Shown in pieces: positions 6,638 to 16,165 of a stretch of DNA of 38,869 nt (position 1 is the first letter of the stretch; the number at the start of each line of letters is the position of its first letter). The notes beneath the pieces were generated by a model. It did no database searches and had not been told where the DNA came from. It saw nothing but the letters and a program-made list of their open reading frames with translations. The stretch spans positions 1-38,869 of the forward strand of contig JADGBS010000011.1 of assembly GCA_015231325.1 (NCBI GenBank). Direction: 5' to 3'. Made by a program: the position numbers and the translations under genes. The DNA is from Oligoflexia bacterium (GTDB lineage: Bacteria > Bdellovibrionota > Bacteriovoracia > Bacteriovoracales > Bacteriovoracaceae).

Positions 6638-7969
6638 TCACCTGACCAACACCACACTCCCGGTGCAAGTTAATTTATAGTAATTGCGAAAAGAATTATT
6701 TTCATTCACTACAAAAGGCATAATTTGATACGTAATCCCGACTACTGCGTTCCCTTTCATCTGCTGCGCTAGCGGACGTAATTTATCCGCCAATGCACTA
6801 TAGCGGTCATTCAAATTGGGAGCATATTCCCGCAATTTTTGCTCGCGCTCTTGTTCGCGCTCTTCTTCCGACGCTTCTGTCTCCTCCGACGCGTCCAGTG
6901 TTGACGACATTGGTGCAGACTCTGCCTGTACAAAAATTAATTCTTCTTCGGTAATCACCGAGTGCTCAGACACAACTCCTAAATATTTTATTATTTGCCG
7001 GCCGTCTAACGTTGGAGTAGATGTCAAAATCACTGTTTTTAAATCGGGGTCATCTGTACCAAACTCTCTACTCTCCGCATTATTTTGTCTTAGAGAAAAC
7101 TTGCTAACCAGACCGCGATTATTACTGTAGTATTTTGGAGGATGAATCTCATCGGAAAGACCCATTTGCATGTCTATATTATAACGTCGCAGTTTTAATA
7201 CTAGATGAATTGCCTGATACTCACTTATCTGGGAGATAAGCACTTGCCCTCGTGCCACACTTTTTTCTATGACCTCTCGATTTTGCTCATCAATGAACCC
7301 CAGCTCCCGCAAAACCCCTAAGATATCTTGAGCATCGTCTTGGTAGAGAATATTTTTGACTAACACACTGTAAGGAGGGGTCCCAGGAGCACCTTGCACT
7401 GCCCCCGGCGTTATCAGTGGCACCACCGGAGATTCTGGAGATAATGTTGCAGAAGTTGCATAGTCAATATTTTCTGCAAAATCCTTAACGTCTCTAAAAT
7501 CTTCTGTCGCTGCTTCACCACTATCCGCTGCCTCTTCTGACTCTTCTGCCTCTTCGAGATCCATTGCTAGATCTGATACAGACTCTTCTTCTATTTCATC
7601 AGGGCCGACCGAGGCGGACACCTCTTCCGTTGCTTCCTCAGTTACGTCCGCCCCTTCTGGCGCAACTACTTCCTCTTGGTCGATTGCGACTTCTTGAGCT
7701 GCAACCTCTTCCTGTACTTCTTCCTGCGCCAAAAAATCTTCTTGCTTTTCTTGCTCTTCTTCTACCGCTTCCACTTCTGGCGGAGGAGGCGTTTCCTCCT
7801 CCTCTTCTTCTTTTTCTTCTTCTTCAACTGGCGGCGGCGGGAGTACGCTATCTGATAGGAGTTTATCTACTGAGGCATCTTCTTCATGCAGAAACTCCCC
7901 TAACTTCTCTAGCGATGTAAGATCGCCCTTTTCCTCTCCATCCTCATGATGATTATGATTTATTGCCAT
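6638..7969 (-). CDS. Acidic low-complexity protein with C-terminal YbjQ-like domain
   Basis: 443 residues in three parts. Residues 1-190 are extremely rich in Glu, Asp, Val and Pro with runs such as VEEEEKEEEEEETPPPP, probably disordered. Residues about 200-280 look like a compact alpha/beta unit (VLISQISEYQAIHLVLKLRR) that I cannot name. Residues 313-443 resemble YbjQ/UPF0145 heavy-metal-binding-domain proteins: TSTPTLDGRQIIKYLGVVSE at the start, a helix ALADKLRPLAQQMKGNAVVG, and a final strand LTCTGSVVLVR. YbjQ domains form pentamers of unclear function; here the domain is split by a second Glu-rich insert (about residues 350-385). No signal peptide, so cytosolic. An AGGGGGG site precedes the ATG. 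It starts 39 bases after secA and is probably cotranscribed with it. Confidence 0.7.
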   Translation of the reverse strand: MAINHNHHEDGEEKGDLTSLEKLGEFLHEEDASVDKLLSDSVLPPPPVEEEEKEEEEEETPPPPEVEAVEEEQEKQEDFLAQEEVQEEVAAQEVAIDQEEVVAPEGADVTEEATEEVSASVGPDEIEEESVSDLAMDLEEAEESEEAADSGEAATEDFRDVKDFAENIDYATSATLSPESPVVPLITPGAVQGAPGTPPYSVLVKNILYQDDAQDILGVLRELGFIDEQNREVIEKSVARGQVLISQISEYQAIHLVLKLRRYNIDMQMGLSDEIHPPKYYSNNRGLVSKFSLRQNNAESREFGTDDPDLKTVILTSTPTLDGRQIIKYLGVVSEHSVITEEELIFVQAESAPMSSTLDASEETEASEEEREQEREQKLREYAPNLNDRYSALADKLRPLAQQMKGNAVVGITYQIMPFVVNENNSFRNYYKLTCTGSVVLVR

Positions 7970-8008
7970 CCATCCCCCCTATGTAGCAACTATGCAGCAA
8001 CTTAATTA

Positions 8009-10627
8009 TCAGCTTGCATGACCATGACAATGTTTATATTTTTTTCCCGAGCCACAGGGGCAAACATCGTTGCGACCAACCTTCTCGCTTCTACGCATCA
8101 CCGGTTGATTGCCCTGTGCATGTGCTGCCTGCGCTGCCTGTGCTGCGCGCCGCTCCTCCAGCTCTCGCTCTTTGGCGACCTGTGCTCGTTCTACTGCCCG
8201 CTGATGCGCTTCCATCTGTGCTTTTAAGTATGCCTCTTGCTGGCGCTTGATCTCTTCTATCTCCTCTAGTGTATAAAGACGGACACCATAAATATTGTTC
8301 ACTACCGCCTGCTTAACATTCATTTTCATACGCTCAAACATAAGAAAGGACTCGCGCTTGTAAGCATTGAGTGGATCTTGTTGCGCATAGGCACGTAGAT
8401 TGATCCCTTCTTTCAAGTGGTCCATACCCAGCAGATGATCCTTCCAGTGATGATCTAAAATTGAAAGCAATATCTCTCTTGTCGCATCTTTTACTTGTTG
8501 TGAATCGTACTTAGAAAACTTTTCGGTAAGTATCTTTTTTGCCTCGGAAGAAAGATAGACGGCCAAATCGCCATCATACTTAGAGATACACTCCTCTTCC
8601 TTTAATTGATACTCGCAGTGAAATATAGTTTTAAACCCTTTGATCAGTTCGCTCCAAGGCCAAGAGTCAAGAGAAGCTTTTCCCTCTGGCCGCAGTCCAT
8701 CTAGAAAAACCTGGACCACATCTTCAATCATCTCGTTAATTAGCTCAGAATTACCATCATTATTTAAAATATCTCGCCGTAAACTGTAAACCACCTTTCT
8801 CTGTTCATTCATAACGTTGTCATAGTCAAGCAAGTGCTTGCGAATATCAAAGTTATGACTCTCAACTTTTTTTTGCGCATTTTCGATGGCATTACTAATC
8901 ATTCGATGCTCGATGGGCTCATCTTCTTCCATCCCCAACCTATCCATGATGCTTTTTATTCTGCCAGAACCAAAAATGCGCATTAGATCGTCTTCTAGCG
9001 AAAGAAAAAATTTCGAATAACCAGGATCTCCTTGTCGCCCTGAGCGTCCTCGTAGCTGATTATCAATTCTGCGTGACTCATGCCTTTCTGTACCTAAGAT
9101 ATAAAGTCCACCCGCGGCCACCGTCTCCGGAGTAAGTTTAATATCAGTACCACGTCCGGCCATATTGGTAGCAATGGTCACCGAACCTTTCTCTCCGGCC
9201 CTCGCTACGATTTGCGCTTCGCGTTCATGCTGCTTAGCATTCAAAACCTCGTGAGGAACCTCCATCTTAGTTAAACGCTGGGAGATAATTTCGGAATTTT
9301 CGATGGAGATAGTACCCACTAATACCGGCTGTCCCTTCTGATGCAAATCTTTAATCAATTGGACTACCGCGTTACATTTAGCATTTTTGTCTTTGTAAAT
9401 CACATCTGAAGAATCGGTACGAATCATTTTCATATGTGTAGGAACAACCATAACATCCAGACCGTATATTTTTCGAAACTCCTCGGCCTCAGTATCCGCA
9501 GTACCAGTCATTCCTGCTAATTTCTTATAAAGACGAAAATAATTTTGGAAAGTGATTGACGCCAATGTCTGATTTTCGTTACGAACCGCCACTCCTTCCT
9601 TGGCCTCGACTGCCTGATGCAATCCATCAGACCAACGAGACCCTTCTTTGAGTCTGCCGGTAAACTCGTCAACAATAATGATCCGGTCATCCTTGACCAC
9701 GTAGTCGACGTCGCGATTAAAAAGAGTCCAGGCGCGTAAAGATTGGTTGAGGTGGTGAAGCAAAGGAACATGTTGCACTTCGTACATATTCGCCACATGC
9801 AATATGCCTTGTATTTTGATAATCCCAGCGTCAGTCATTACCACGCTCTTCATTTTTTCATCAACAGTATAATCTTCACCCTTGCACAATTTAGGGACAA
9901 CTTTATTTGCTACATCATAAAGTTCGGAGGTATTCTCGCTAGGACCAGAGATTAGTAGTGGGGTTCGAGCTTCATCGATGAGAATAGAGTCTACCTCATC
10001 AACAATGCAATAATTATGATCTCGCTGCACATAATTTTCTAGATTAAATTTCATATTGTCGCGAAGATAGTCAAACGCGAACTCATTATTTGTGCCGTAT
10101 GTTATATCCGCAGTGTAAGCAGTCTGTCGTTCTTCATCATCCATATCGGCGACAATGACGCCCACACTCAATCCTAAAAAATTGTAAATTCCTCCCATCC
10201 AATTGGCATCACGATTGGCCAAATAATCATTAACTGTAACCAGATGCGCACCTTTACCGCTCAATGCATTTAAGTAAAGCGGAAGTGTAGCACACAAAGT
10301 TTTTCCCTCTCCGGTCTTCATTTCAGAAATTTTTCCTTGATGTAGCACCACCCCTCCAACGATTTGCACATCGAAGTGGCGCATCCCCAAGACTCGCACT
10401 GAGGCCTCGCGCACAGTAGCATATGCCTCTGGAAGAATATCATCTAGTGTCTTTCCCTGAGCAAGAAGCTGCTTAAATTTAACAGTCTGTTGCTTCAACT
10501 GTTCATCGCTCATTGCCTTAATTGTGCTCTCCAACGCATTAACTTTTAGCACCAACGGCCAGATGGCCTTGAGGTCCCGCTCCGATTTGGTGCCAAATAT
10601 CTTCTTCAAAACCTCTTCAATAAACAT
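8009..10627 (-). CDS. secA: Protein translocase ATPase SecA
   Basis: 872 residues, a normal SecA length. SecA binds SecYEG and uses ATP to push preproteins across the inner membrane. Visible are the Walker A motif MKTGEGKT (103-110), Walker B DEVD (210-213) followed by [15 protein letters not shown], the second nucleotide-binding half with GRGTDIKL and [13 protein letters not shown], the helical scaffold/wing region with [18 protein letters not shown], and a C-terminal zinc-binding SEC-C tail [14 protein letters not shown] (Cys856, Cys858, Cys867, His868) that contacts SecB or ribosomes. The linker before the tail has an Ala-Gln-His rich tandem ([12 protein letters not shown]). The M23 peptidase gene lies upstream (94-base gap) and the YbjQ-like gene 39 bases downstream. 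Confidence 0.98.
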   Translation of the reverse strand: MFIEEVLKKIFGTKSERDLKAIWPLVLKVNALESTIKAMSDEQLKQQTVKFKQLLAQGKTLDDILPEAYATVREASVRVLGMRHFDVQIVGGVVLHQGKISEMKTGEGKTLCATLPLYLNALSGKGAHLVTVNDYLANRDANWMGGIYNFLGLSVGVIVADMDDEERQTAYTADITYGTNNEFAFDYLRDNMKFNLENYVQRDHNYCIVDEVDSILIDEARTPLLISGPSENTSELYDVANKVVPKLCKGEDYTVDEKMKSVVMTDAGIIKIQGILHVANMYEVQHVPLLHHLNQSLRAWTLFNRDVDYVVKDDRIIIVDEFTGRLKEGSRWSDGLHQAVEAKEGVAVRNENQTLASITFQNYFRLYKKLAGMTGTADTEAEEFRKIYGLDVMVVPTHMKMIRTDSSDVIYKDKNAKCNAVVQLIKDLHQKGQPVLVGTISIENSEIISQRLTKMEVPHEVLNAKQHEREAQIVARAGEKGSVTIATNMAGRGTDIKLTPETVAAGGLYILGTERHESRRIDNQLRGRSGRQGDPGYSKFFLSLEDDLMRIFGSGRIKSIMDRLGMEEDEPIEHRMISNAIENAQKKVESHNFDIRKHLLDYDNVMNEQRKVVYSLRRDILNNDGNSELINEMIEDVVQVFLDGLRPEGKASLDSWPWSELIKGFKTIFHCEYQLKEEECISKYDGDLAVYLSSEAKKILTEKFSKYDSQQVKDATREILLSILDHHWKDHLLGMDHLKEGINLRAYAQQDPLNAYKRESFLMFERMKMNVKQAVVNNIYGVRLYTLEEIEEIKRQQEAYLKAQMEAHQRAVERAQVAKERELEERRAAQAAQAAHAQGNQPVMRRSEKVGRNDVCPCGSGKKYKHCHGHAS

Positions 10628-10654
10628 CGTAGGTGTCTCCCAATGATCTATCTT

Positions 10655-10694
10655 GTTATACTGTTATACTATTATACTTTTTTTATATTATACT
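10655..10694. repeat. 8-bp tandem repeat upstream of secA
   Basis: GTTATACT occurs at 10655-10662 and 10663-10670, then ATTATACT at 10671-10678 and again at 10687-10694. It fills the short gap between the M23 peptidase and secA genes, and being AT-rich it may also supply -10-like boxes for secA. Confidence 0.75.
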
Positions 10695-10721
10695 TTGTTA
10701 ACCTATTACTTTTAGTTAGTG

Positions 10722-11750
10722 CTAGTCTAACACAAAATACAATGGATCCACTGCCATTCCATTGACTCTCACTTCGTAATGCAAATGTGGTCCAGTGGAC
10801 AAACCGGTATTTCCAACCTCCGCAATCAAATCCCCTCGCTTTACTTTCTTTCCGGTTGCAACCATCAAGCGATTGGCGTGAGCGTATACTGTCTCTAATC
10901 CGTGTCCATGATCGATTTGCACGTACTTACCTAAACCTGGTTTATGTCCTGCGAAAGTTATAACTCCATCTGCGGAGGCAACGATTGGTGTTCCAATTGT
11001 AGCACCCACATCCAATCCTTCATGGATCTTTGGGCGACCGGAATATGGACTCTGACGGACGCCATAAAAACTAGTCAACCATCCCACCGAAGGCAAGAGC
11101 GACGGTGTGGACTTCAAAATCGATTGGCGATCTAACCAAAACTGATCCAAATCATTTACGGACTTCTCCAACTCTTTAGAGAAATCACGGTAATAGTTGT
11201 ACTCATAATCGAACAGCGCAAACTGCTCTGCCAACATCAGTCCCTTCTTTACCATTGTCGACCAAGTTGGCGTATAGAAGTAATCAACGGGAATTCCAAA
11301 ATCTTTGGCCAATTGCTGATGATACAACTCTCGTAATTTAATAAACTCTTTCTTCCCTTCAATATCCTTAACAGTCATATCCTTGACGGTAGTATTCTTG
11401 ATCGTGGTATCCCTGAATTCCCGACCAGGCATTGCCTCCATGGTCATTCCTGTAAGCACCCGTAGTTTTTTCTCAAAAACAGCTATCCGCTGCAAATCGC
11501 TGGCCATCGTGCTAATTTTTAATTGGAAAACATCGAGCTGTTCGCGCAATTTATAATTTTCCAGCACTAGATACTTGTTTTCGTATACCTGATTCAAAAT
11601 CTGCTTATAATCGTATGCCAATAAAACAATAAAAAAAGCTGCAATCAGGAGCACAAAAATCGTCGCCCGAAAAAGCAAAAGCGGAATACGAAAAGAAACA
11701 ACTTTTTTCCCGTGCTCGGGAATCAACATAATCGTGTAATAACGATGCAC
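10722..11750 (-). CDS. Membrane-anchored M23 (LytM-type) metallopeptidase
   Basis: 342 residues from a GTG start chosen because GGAG lies 5 bases upstream and the resulting N-terminus (HRYYTIMLIPEHGKKVVSFRIP) resembles that of related deltaproteobacterial proteins. The upstream TTG has no such site. One transmembrane helix (about residues 23-47) anchors it in the inner membrane, followed by a periplasmic coiled coil and a C-terminal M23 domain. Zinc and catalytic residues are present: HEGLD (His243, Asp247), YAHAN (His291) and GPHLHYEV (His322, His324). Such enzymes cut peptidoglycan cross-bridges or act in division and envelope remodelling. Residues 113-132 contain tandem TTIKN/TTVKD/MTVKD units, an expanded linker. 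It lies between the PP2C and secA genes. Confidence 0.9.
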   Translation of the reverse strand: MHRYYTIMLIPEHGKKVVSFRIPLLLFRATIFVLLIAAFFIVLLAYDYKQILNQVYENKYLVLENYKLREQLDVFQLKISTMASDLQRIAVFEKKLRVLTGMTMEAMPGREFRDTTIKNTTVKDMTVKDIEGKKEFIKLRELYHQQLAKDFGIPVDYFYTPTWSTMVKKGLMLAEQFALFDYEYNYYRDFSKELEKSVNDLDQFWLDRQSILKSTPSLLPSVGWLTSFYGVRQSPYSGRPKIHEGLDVGATIGTPIVASADGVITFAGHKPGLGKYVQIDHGHGLETVYAHANRLMVATGKKVKRGDLIAEVGNTGLSTGPHLHYEVRVNGMAVDPLYFVLD

Positions 11751-11776
11751 AATCACTCCGTATATAAATAGCAAAC

Positions 11777-11810
11777 ATAATTCTACAAATATAATTCTAC
11801 AAACATAATC
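11777..11810. repeat. 14-bp tandem repeat between phosphatase and M23 genes
   Basis: ATAATTCTACAAA occurs at 11777-11789 and 11791-11803 (period 14), with a further partial ATAATC unit. It spans nearly the whole gap between the PP2C stop and the M23 start. Confidence 0.8.
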
Positions 11811-11815
11811 ATAAT

Positions 11816-12562
11816 CTACTGAGCAATCGACATAATTACTGAAATATTATCCTGCCCACCATTAAGATTTGCTTGCTTGACCAAAGAAGATACGGTCTGC
11901 TCTATGTCCTGTTTAGAAGCGCATCCAGGATCAATAATGTTTTTCTCCACGATATATAAAATATCTCTATCACTTACTTTTCCGTGTAATCCGTCAGAAC
12001 AAATAAAAAAAAGATCATTTTTTAAAATACGATAGGTAAATACGTCCACATCCACCTTTTCTTCGTGACCGACGGCACGAACCAAAACATTTTTCATTCT
12101 ATCTTTGGCCGCGTCTTCTCGGGTATACAATCCAAAATTAATCTTTTCCTGCACCAAAGAGTGGTCCCGTGATAGCTGGAAAAGGTTCCCTCTATTGATC
12201 AAATATGCACGCGAATCACCAACATTAGCGATGTACAAATTTGAACCAGCAAAGTATAGCAAAACAACAGTAGTTCCCATCCCTTTTAATGCAAGATTCT
12301 CTTCAGCAAATTGAAAAATGTTCTGATTGGCAAACTTGACCGCACCCTCCACTAACTCTGACGGGCCAAGTCGATTTCGATTACTGGCAATAAATTTGGG
12401 TATAGATTCCACTGCCATGCTAGAAGCAATTTCTCCCCCGCTATGGCCGCCCATACCGTCAGCAACAACATAAAGGTGAATGCTGGGATCTAAATAAATG
12501 GAATCCTGATTATTTTTCCTAACCAGGCCAATATCACTTTTTCCCGAAACAAGTATTCCCAT
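11816..12562 (-). CDS. PP2C-family serine/threonine protein phosphatase (Stp1/PrpC type)
   Basis: 248 residues, typical of the minimal bacterial PP2C enzymes that dephosphorylate phospho-Ser/Thr proteins with two metal ions. Motifs in order: SDIGLVRKNNQDS (residues 9-21, metal/phosphate site), VVADGMGGHSGGEIAS (32-47, metal-binding Asp35 and Gly36), TTVVLLYF, IANVGDSRAYL, RDHSLVQE, FICSDGLHGKVSD and GGQDNISVI. No membrane segment, so cytosolic. AAGGGA lies 8 bases before the ATG. It is transcribed away from the prkA kinase operon across a shared 389-bp region, which suggests, without proving, that it opposes PrkA. Confidence 0.95.
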   Translation of the reverse strand: MGILVSGKSDIGLVRKNNQDSIYLDPSIHLYVVADGMGGHSGGEIASSMAVESIPKFIASNRNRLGPSELVEGAVKFANQNIFQFAEENLALKGMGTTVVLLYFAGSNLYIANVGDSRAYLINRGNLFQLSRDHSLVQEKINFGLYTREDAAKDRMKNVLVRAVGHEEKVDVDVFTYRILKNDLFFICSDGLHGKVSDRDILYIVEKNIIDPGCASKQDIEQTVSSLVKQANLNGGQDNISVIMSIAQ

Positions 12563-12951
12563 GTTACCAGTCCCTTATCTTGAGTAAAGTAAATAACTAT
12601 AGACTCCTACAATACCCCTATAATGCTCCTCACAATAAAGCTCACAATAGACCAACAGCGATTCTCTCAATAACATGCAGACGCAATCATTACGGCAAGC
12701 AATCATCGCATAGAATTCTCGTAATTCGGCCAAAACTACTTCTATTTTTATCCATTTTATTCAATTTTTAAACTTTTATTAGGCATAAACTAGTTATTTT
12801 CCAAAATGCAAAATTTAAAGCTATAATTAAATATATACATAAGTAATAACTTAACAGCACAAGAGAACCACCTCATTCTCAAGGTTCTCGATGCAGGATA
12901 GCAAATTTTGTCCATAATCAATAAGCTCTTAAGCTCTAAGGAGGAAGTGTC
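12563..12951. other. Divergent intergenic region, PP2C / prkA
   Basis: No gene seen. It must carry promoters for both flanking genes. On the plus strand a TATAAT box (12822-12827) has TTTCCA 18 bases upstream (12798-12803), a plausible sigma-70-like promoter for prkA with a leader of over 100 bases. That leader contains the hairpin at 12863-12889. AAGGAGG stands 8 bases before the prkA ATG, a strong ribosome-binding site. Short repeats of CTCACAATA flavour occur near 12630-12650. Confidence 0.5.
12863..12889 (+). promoter_or_regulatory. Hairpin in the prkA leader
   Basis: GAGAACC (12863-12869) and GGTTCTC (12883-12889) form a perfect 7-bp stem with a 13-base loop, about 60 bases before the prkA start and downstream of the predicted promoter. 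It lacks a T run, so it is not a standard terminator. It could be an operator or an RNA control element; function unknown. Confidence 0.45.
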
Positions 12952-15006
12952 ATGGTAAAACTCGATATCAAAAAATTCATGATTGACCACTACAAGGCCA
13001 CCGATTTTGCTCATCTTCATTGGTGCGGTACTTTTCAAGAGTACGTAGATTTGGTGAACGAGCACCCTGAAATAACTCGCAATGCATTTCAGAGAATATA
13101 CGACATGGTTATTACTTTCGGTGTTACCAAATACACTGAATATAAGAAAGAAATTACTCGTTATAACTTTTTTGATGATCCCTTTGATAGTGGGAAAGAT
13201 GCAGTTTTTGGTATTGATGTACATTTGATGAAATTGGTAAATTTTTTTAAATCGGCCGCCGCTGGGTATGGTACAGAAAAAAGAATTTTGCTACTGCATG
13301 GACCGGTGGGCTCGGCAAAATCTTCCATCGCACGCCTGATAAAAAAAGGATTGGAATATTACTCTAAAACCGATGAAGGGGCCCTCTACACTTACGAATG
13401 GATTGAAGAACAGGAATCAGATGTTTTGGGTGGACAAAAAATATTCTCCTCACCTATGCATGAAGAACCTTTAAAATTATTACCAATGGAAATTAGAGAC
13501 AAATTTCTACAAGAGATCAATCGTAGCAACAAAGGTAGACGCGTAGTTATCAAAGGCGAGGTCAATCCCGCTTGTCGCTATATTCTAAAACAGTATATGC
13601 TAAAATATGGCGGCGATTGGAACCAAATAACTAAGCACATTCGCGTTAAACGCCTGGTGCTTTCTGAAAAAGATCGTTTAGGAATTGGAACATTTCAGCC
13701 CAAAGATGAAAAAAATCAAGATTCAACTGAACTAACCGGTGACATAAACTATCGCAACATCGCTCGCTACGGATCAGACTCTGATCCTCGCGCCTTTAAT
13801 TTTGACGGTGAATTTAATATCGCCAATCGTGGAGTGGTAGAGTTTATTGAAATGTTGAAGCTGGATGTCGCATTTCTTTACGATTTACTGGGGGCATCTC
13901 AAGAACAGTGTATTAAGCCCAAGAAATTTTCTCAGACAGATATTGATCTCATAATTCTCGGCCACACCAATGAGCCAGAATATAAAAAACTACAAAACAA
14001 TGAATTTATGGAGGCCTTGCGCGATCGCACCGTTAAAATTGACGTTCCGTACATCACTAGATTAGACAAAGAAATCAAAATTTACGAACGAGATTTCAAT
14101 CCACGAACCATTGGCAATATCCATATTGCACCTCACACCATCGAGATGGCCGCTACTTGGGCAGTATTAACACGGTTGGAAGAACCAAAAAAATCAGACC
14201 TCACCCGTCTGCAAAAAATGAAACTATATAATGGCAAAACGCTTCCTGGTTATAACGAAGAAAACGTAAAGGAGTTGCGAAAAGAAGCAGTTCGAGAAGG
14301 TATGGAAGGAATTTCGCCACGCTATATTCAAGACAAAATATCCAACTCACTAGTTAAACACGGACATCTTGGTTGCCTCAACCCCTTCATGGTTTTCAAT
14401 GAATTAGAAGCAGGGCTCAAACACCATTCTTTGGTTAGCACTCCAGAGATGCTGGAACATTATCGAGAGATGTTGGCAATCGCTCGCCAAGAGTATGAAG
14501 ATATCGTTAAAAATGATGTACAAAAGGCAATCAGCGTCGATGAACAAGCAATTCAAACCTTATGCGCCAACTATATTGACAACGTAAAGGCATACACCCA
14601 GAAAGAAAAAATTCGCAATAAATACTCTAATCGTCTAGAAGAAGCAGATGAACGTTTTATGCGCTCAATCGAAGAAAAAATCGATATCCCTGAGTCACGA
14701 AAAGATGATTTTCGTCGCGAAATAATGAACTATATCGGCGCGCTAGCAATCGAAGGCAAAAACTTTGATTATAAAAAGAATGAACGTCTGCATCGAGCAT
14801 TAGAATTAAAACTTTTTGAAGATCAAAAAGACACTATCAAACTAACAACTATTATTTCTAACGTTGTGGATAAAGCGACACAAGAAAAAATAGATGTAGT
14901 TAAATCGAGACTAATAAAGAACCAAGGGTACTGTGAAATTTGTTCTACAGACGCCCTGAACTTTGTAGCATCGATATTTGCTAAAGGCGATTCGACCAAA
15001 AGCTAG
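12952..15006 (+). CDS. prkA: PrkA-type serine protein kinase (AAA domain)
   Basis: 684 residues, slightly longer than E. coli YeaG (about 640). PrkA proteins couple an AAA ATPase core to a C-terminal kinase-like PrkA domain and act in stress, nitrogen starvation or sporulation responses. Visible are the P-loop HGPVGSAKS (116-124), the family-typical segments [13 protein letters not shown] and [20 protein letters not shown], then [15 protein letters not shown] and [20 protein letters not shown] of the AAA core, and a Lys/Glu-rich C-terminal PrkA domain. A strong AAGGAGG site precedes the ATG. It leads the operon prkA-yeaH-spoVR, an arrangement known from many proteobacteria. Confidence 0.95.
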   Translation: MVKLDIKKFMIDHYKATDFAHLHWCGTFQEYVDLVNEHPEITRNAFQRIYDMVITFGVTKYTEYKKEITRYNFFDDPFDSGKDAVFGIDVHLMKLVNFFKSAAAGYGTEKRILLLHGPVGSAKSSIARLIKKGLEYYSKTDEGALYTYEWIEEQESDVLGGQKIFSSPMHEEPLKLLPMEIRDKFLQEINRSNKGRRVVIKGEVNPACRYILKQYMLKYGGDWNQITKHIRVKRLVLSEKDRLGIGTFQPKDEKNQDSTELTGDINYRNIARYGSDSDPRAFNFDGEFNIANRGVVEFIEMLKLDVAFLYDLLGASQEQCIKPKKFSQTDIDLIILGHTNEPEYKKLQNNEFMEALRDRTVKIDVPYITRLDKEIKIYERDFNPRTIGNIHIAPHTIEMAATWAVLTRLEEPKKSDLTRLQKMKLYNGKTLPGYNEENVKELRKEAVREGMEGISPRYIQDKISNSLVKHGHLGCLNPFMVFNELEAGLKHHSLVSTPEMLEHYREMLAIARQEYEDIVKNDVQKAISVDEQAIQTLCANYIDNVKAYTQKEKIRNKYSNRLEEADERFMRSIEEKIDIPESRKDDFRREIMNYIGALAIEGKNFDYKKNERLHRALELKLFEDQKDTIKLTTIISNVVDKATQEKIDVVKSRLIKNQGYCEICSTDALNFVASIFAKGDSTKS

Positions 15007-15030
15007 TAAGAAACTAGTCAAAAGCTAGTC
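14999..15030. repeat. Tandem CTAGT(C)AA repeats at the prkA stop
   Basis: Three imperfect 10-12 bp units (AGCTAGTAAGA, AACTAGTCAAA, AGCTAGTCAAA) begin at the last prkA codons and extend into the gap before yeaH. The first unit supplies the prkA stop (TAG) followed at once by TAA in the same frame. Confidence 0.7.
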
Positions 15031-15052
15031 AAAAAAAGACGGAGTCCTCGCT

Positions 15053-16162
15053 ATGGATCATCCAATAAAAAGAGATCACGCTCGTTTCCGCAAGATAATC
15101 AAAGGGAAAATTCGCGAGAATCTGCGCAAATATGTTTCTAGCAATGACATGATAATTCCCAAAGGGCCAAAACGCTTTGCCATTCCCGTGCCCCATATTG
15201 AGATTCCCCATTTTCGTTTCGGCGATCGCTCCCAAGGAGGCATGGGACAGGGGAAGGGCCAAGCGGGTGATGCTGTGGATGGCCAACCAGGCGACAGTAG
15301 TGATGGGCAAGCAGGTCAGTCACCAGGATCCAAAGATGTAGAGGTAGATTTAACCTTAGAAGAGTTGGCACAGATTTTAGGTGAGGAACTAGAATTACCC
15401 AATATCGAGCCAAAGGGTCGACATCAGATTGAATCCCAAAAAGATCGTTATACCACTATTGGTGTTATTGGCCCAGAATCGCTACGGCACTTTAAACGCA
15501 CCTTTCGAGAATCGCTTAAACGTCAACTGATCACCGATACCTACGATTTTAAAAATCCCGTAATTGTTCCCAGCAAAGAAGATTTTCGCTACAAATCAGC
15601 GCATACCAAAGTGGAATATGAGAATTCGGCAGTAGTGATCTACATGATGGACGTCTCCGGATCAATGGGTGATGAACAAAAGGAAATCGTGCGCACTGAA
15701 TCTTTTTGGATCAATCTCTGGTTAAAACATCAGTATAAAAATATCGAGATTCGCTATATCATCCACGATGCCACCGCCAAGGAGGTTGATGAAGAAGTCT
15801 TTTTTCGTACCAGAGAGAGCGGTGGAACACTGATCTCCTCCGCTTTTTTATTGTGCAAAGATATTATCAAAAAGGACTATGACATTAATGAATGGAACGT
15901 CTATCCATTCCACTTTTCCGATGGCGACAATTGGTCACTAGATGACACTAAACTTTGCTTGGAGTTGCTAGAGAAAGATCTTTTGCCCGCGGCCAATATG
16001 TTTTGCTACGGCCAGGTGGAAAGTCGCTATGGATCAGGACAATTTTTTAAAGATCTCAGCGAACGTTATGGAGAACGTAGTGACAAGGTGATCCTGAGCA
16101 AAATTAAAAACAAAGAGGGAATTCTTGACTCAATCAAAGACTTTTTAGGCAAGGGAAAATAG
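15053..16162 (+). CDS. yeaH: YeaH/YhbH family protein (DUF444, VWA fold)
   Basis: 369 residues, close to the family norm of about 380-430. DUF444 proteins accompany PrkA kinases and have a von Willebrand factor A-like domain that binds a metal ion. The MIDAS motif is DVSGSMG (200-206; Asp200, Ser202, Ser204), followed by the conserved RTESFWINLWLK and the SGGTLISSAF stretch. Residues 60-95 are a Gly/Asp/Gln-rich linker, common in this family. GGAG lies 9 bases before the ATG. It ends 3 bases before spoVR, so it is translationally close to it. It probably acts with PrkA and SpoVR in the cytosol; its molecular role is not established. Confidence 0.95.
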   Translation: MDHPIKRDHARFRKIIKGKIRENLRKYVSSNDMIIPKGPKRFAIPVPHIEIPHFRFGDRSQGGMGQGKGQAGDAVDGQPGDSSDGQAGQSPGSKDVEVDLTLEELAQILGEELELPNIEPKGRHQIESQKDRYTTIGVIGPESLRHFKRTFRESLKRQLITDTYDFKNPVIVPSKEDFRYKSAHTKVEYENSAVVIYMMDVSGSMGDEQKEIVRTESFWINLWLKHQYKNIEIRYIIHDATAKEVDEEVFFRTRESGGTLISSAFLLCKDIIKKDYDINEWNVYPFHFSDGDNWSLDDTKLCLELLEKDLLPAANMFCYGQVESRYGSGQFFKDLSERYGERSDKVILSKIKNKEGILDSIKDFLGKGK

Positions 16163-16165
16163 ATA

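Noticed and set aside
7564..7920. Long plus-strand open frame of Leu/Pro/Arg-rich sequence
   Set aside because: It is the antisense of the Glu-rich arm of the YbjQ-like gene; GAA/GAG codons read backwards give Leu-rich open frames. No ribosome-binding site.
8014..8250. Two plus-strand frames opposite the end of secA
   Set aside because: Antisense to the well-supported SecA zinc tail and Ala/Gln linker; composition follows secA codons.
12790..13224. 144-codon minus-strand frame opposite the prkA start
   Set aside because: It lies antisense to a strongly supported PrkA N-terminus and has no ribosome-binding site or recognisable domain.
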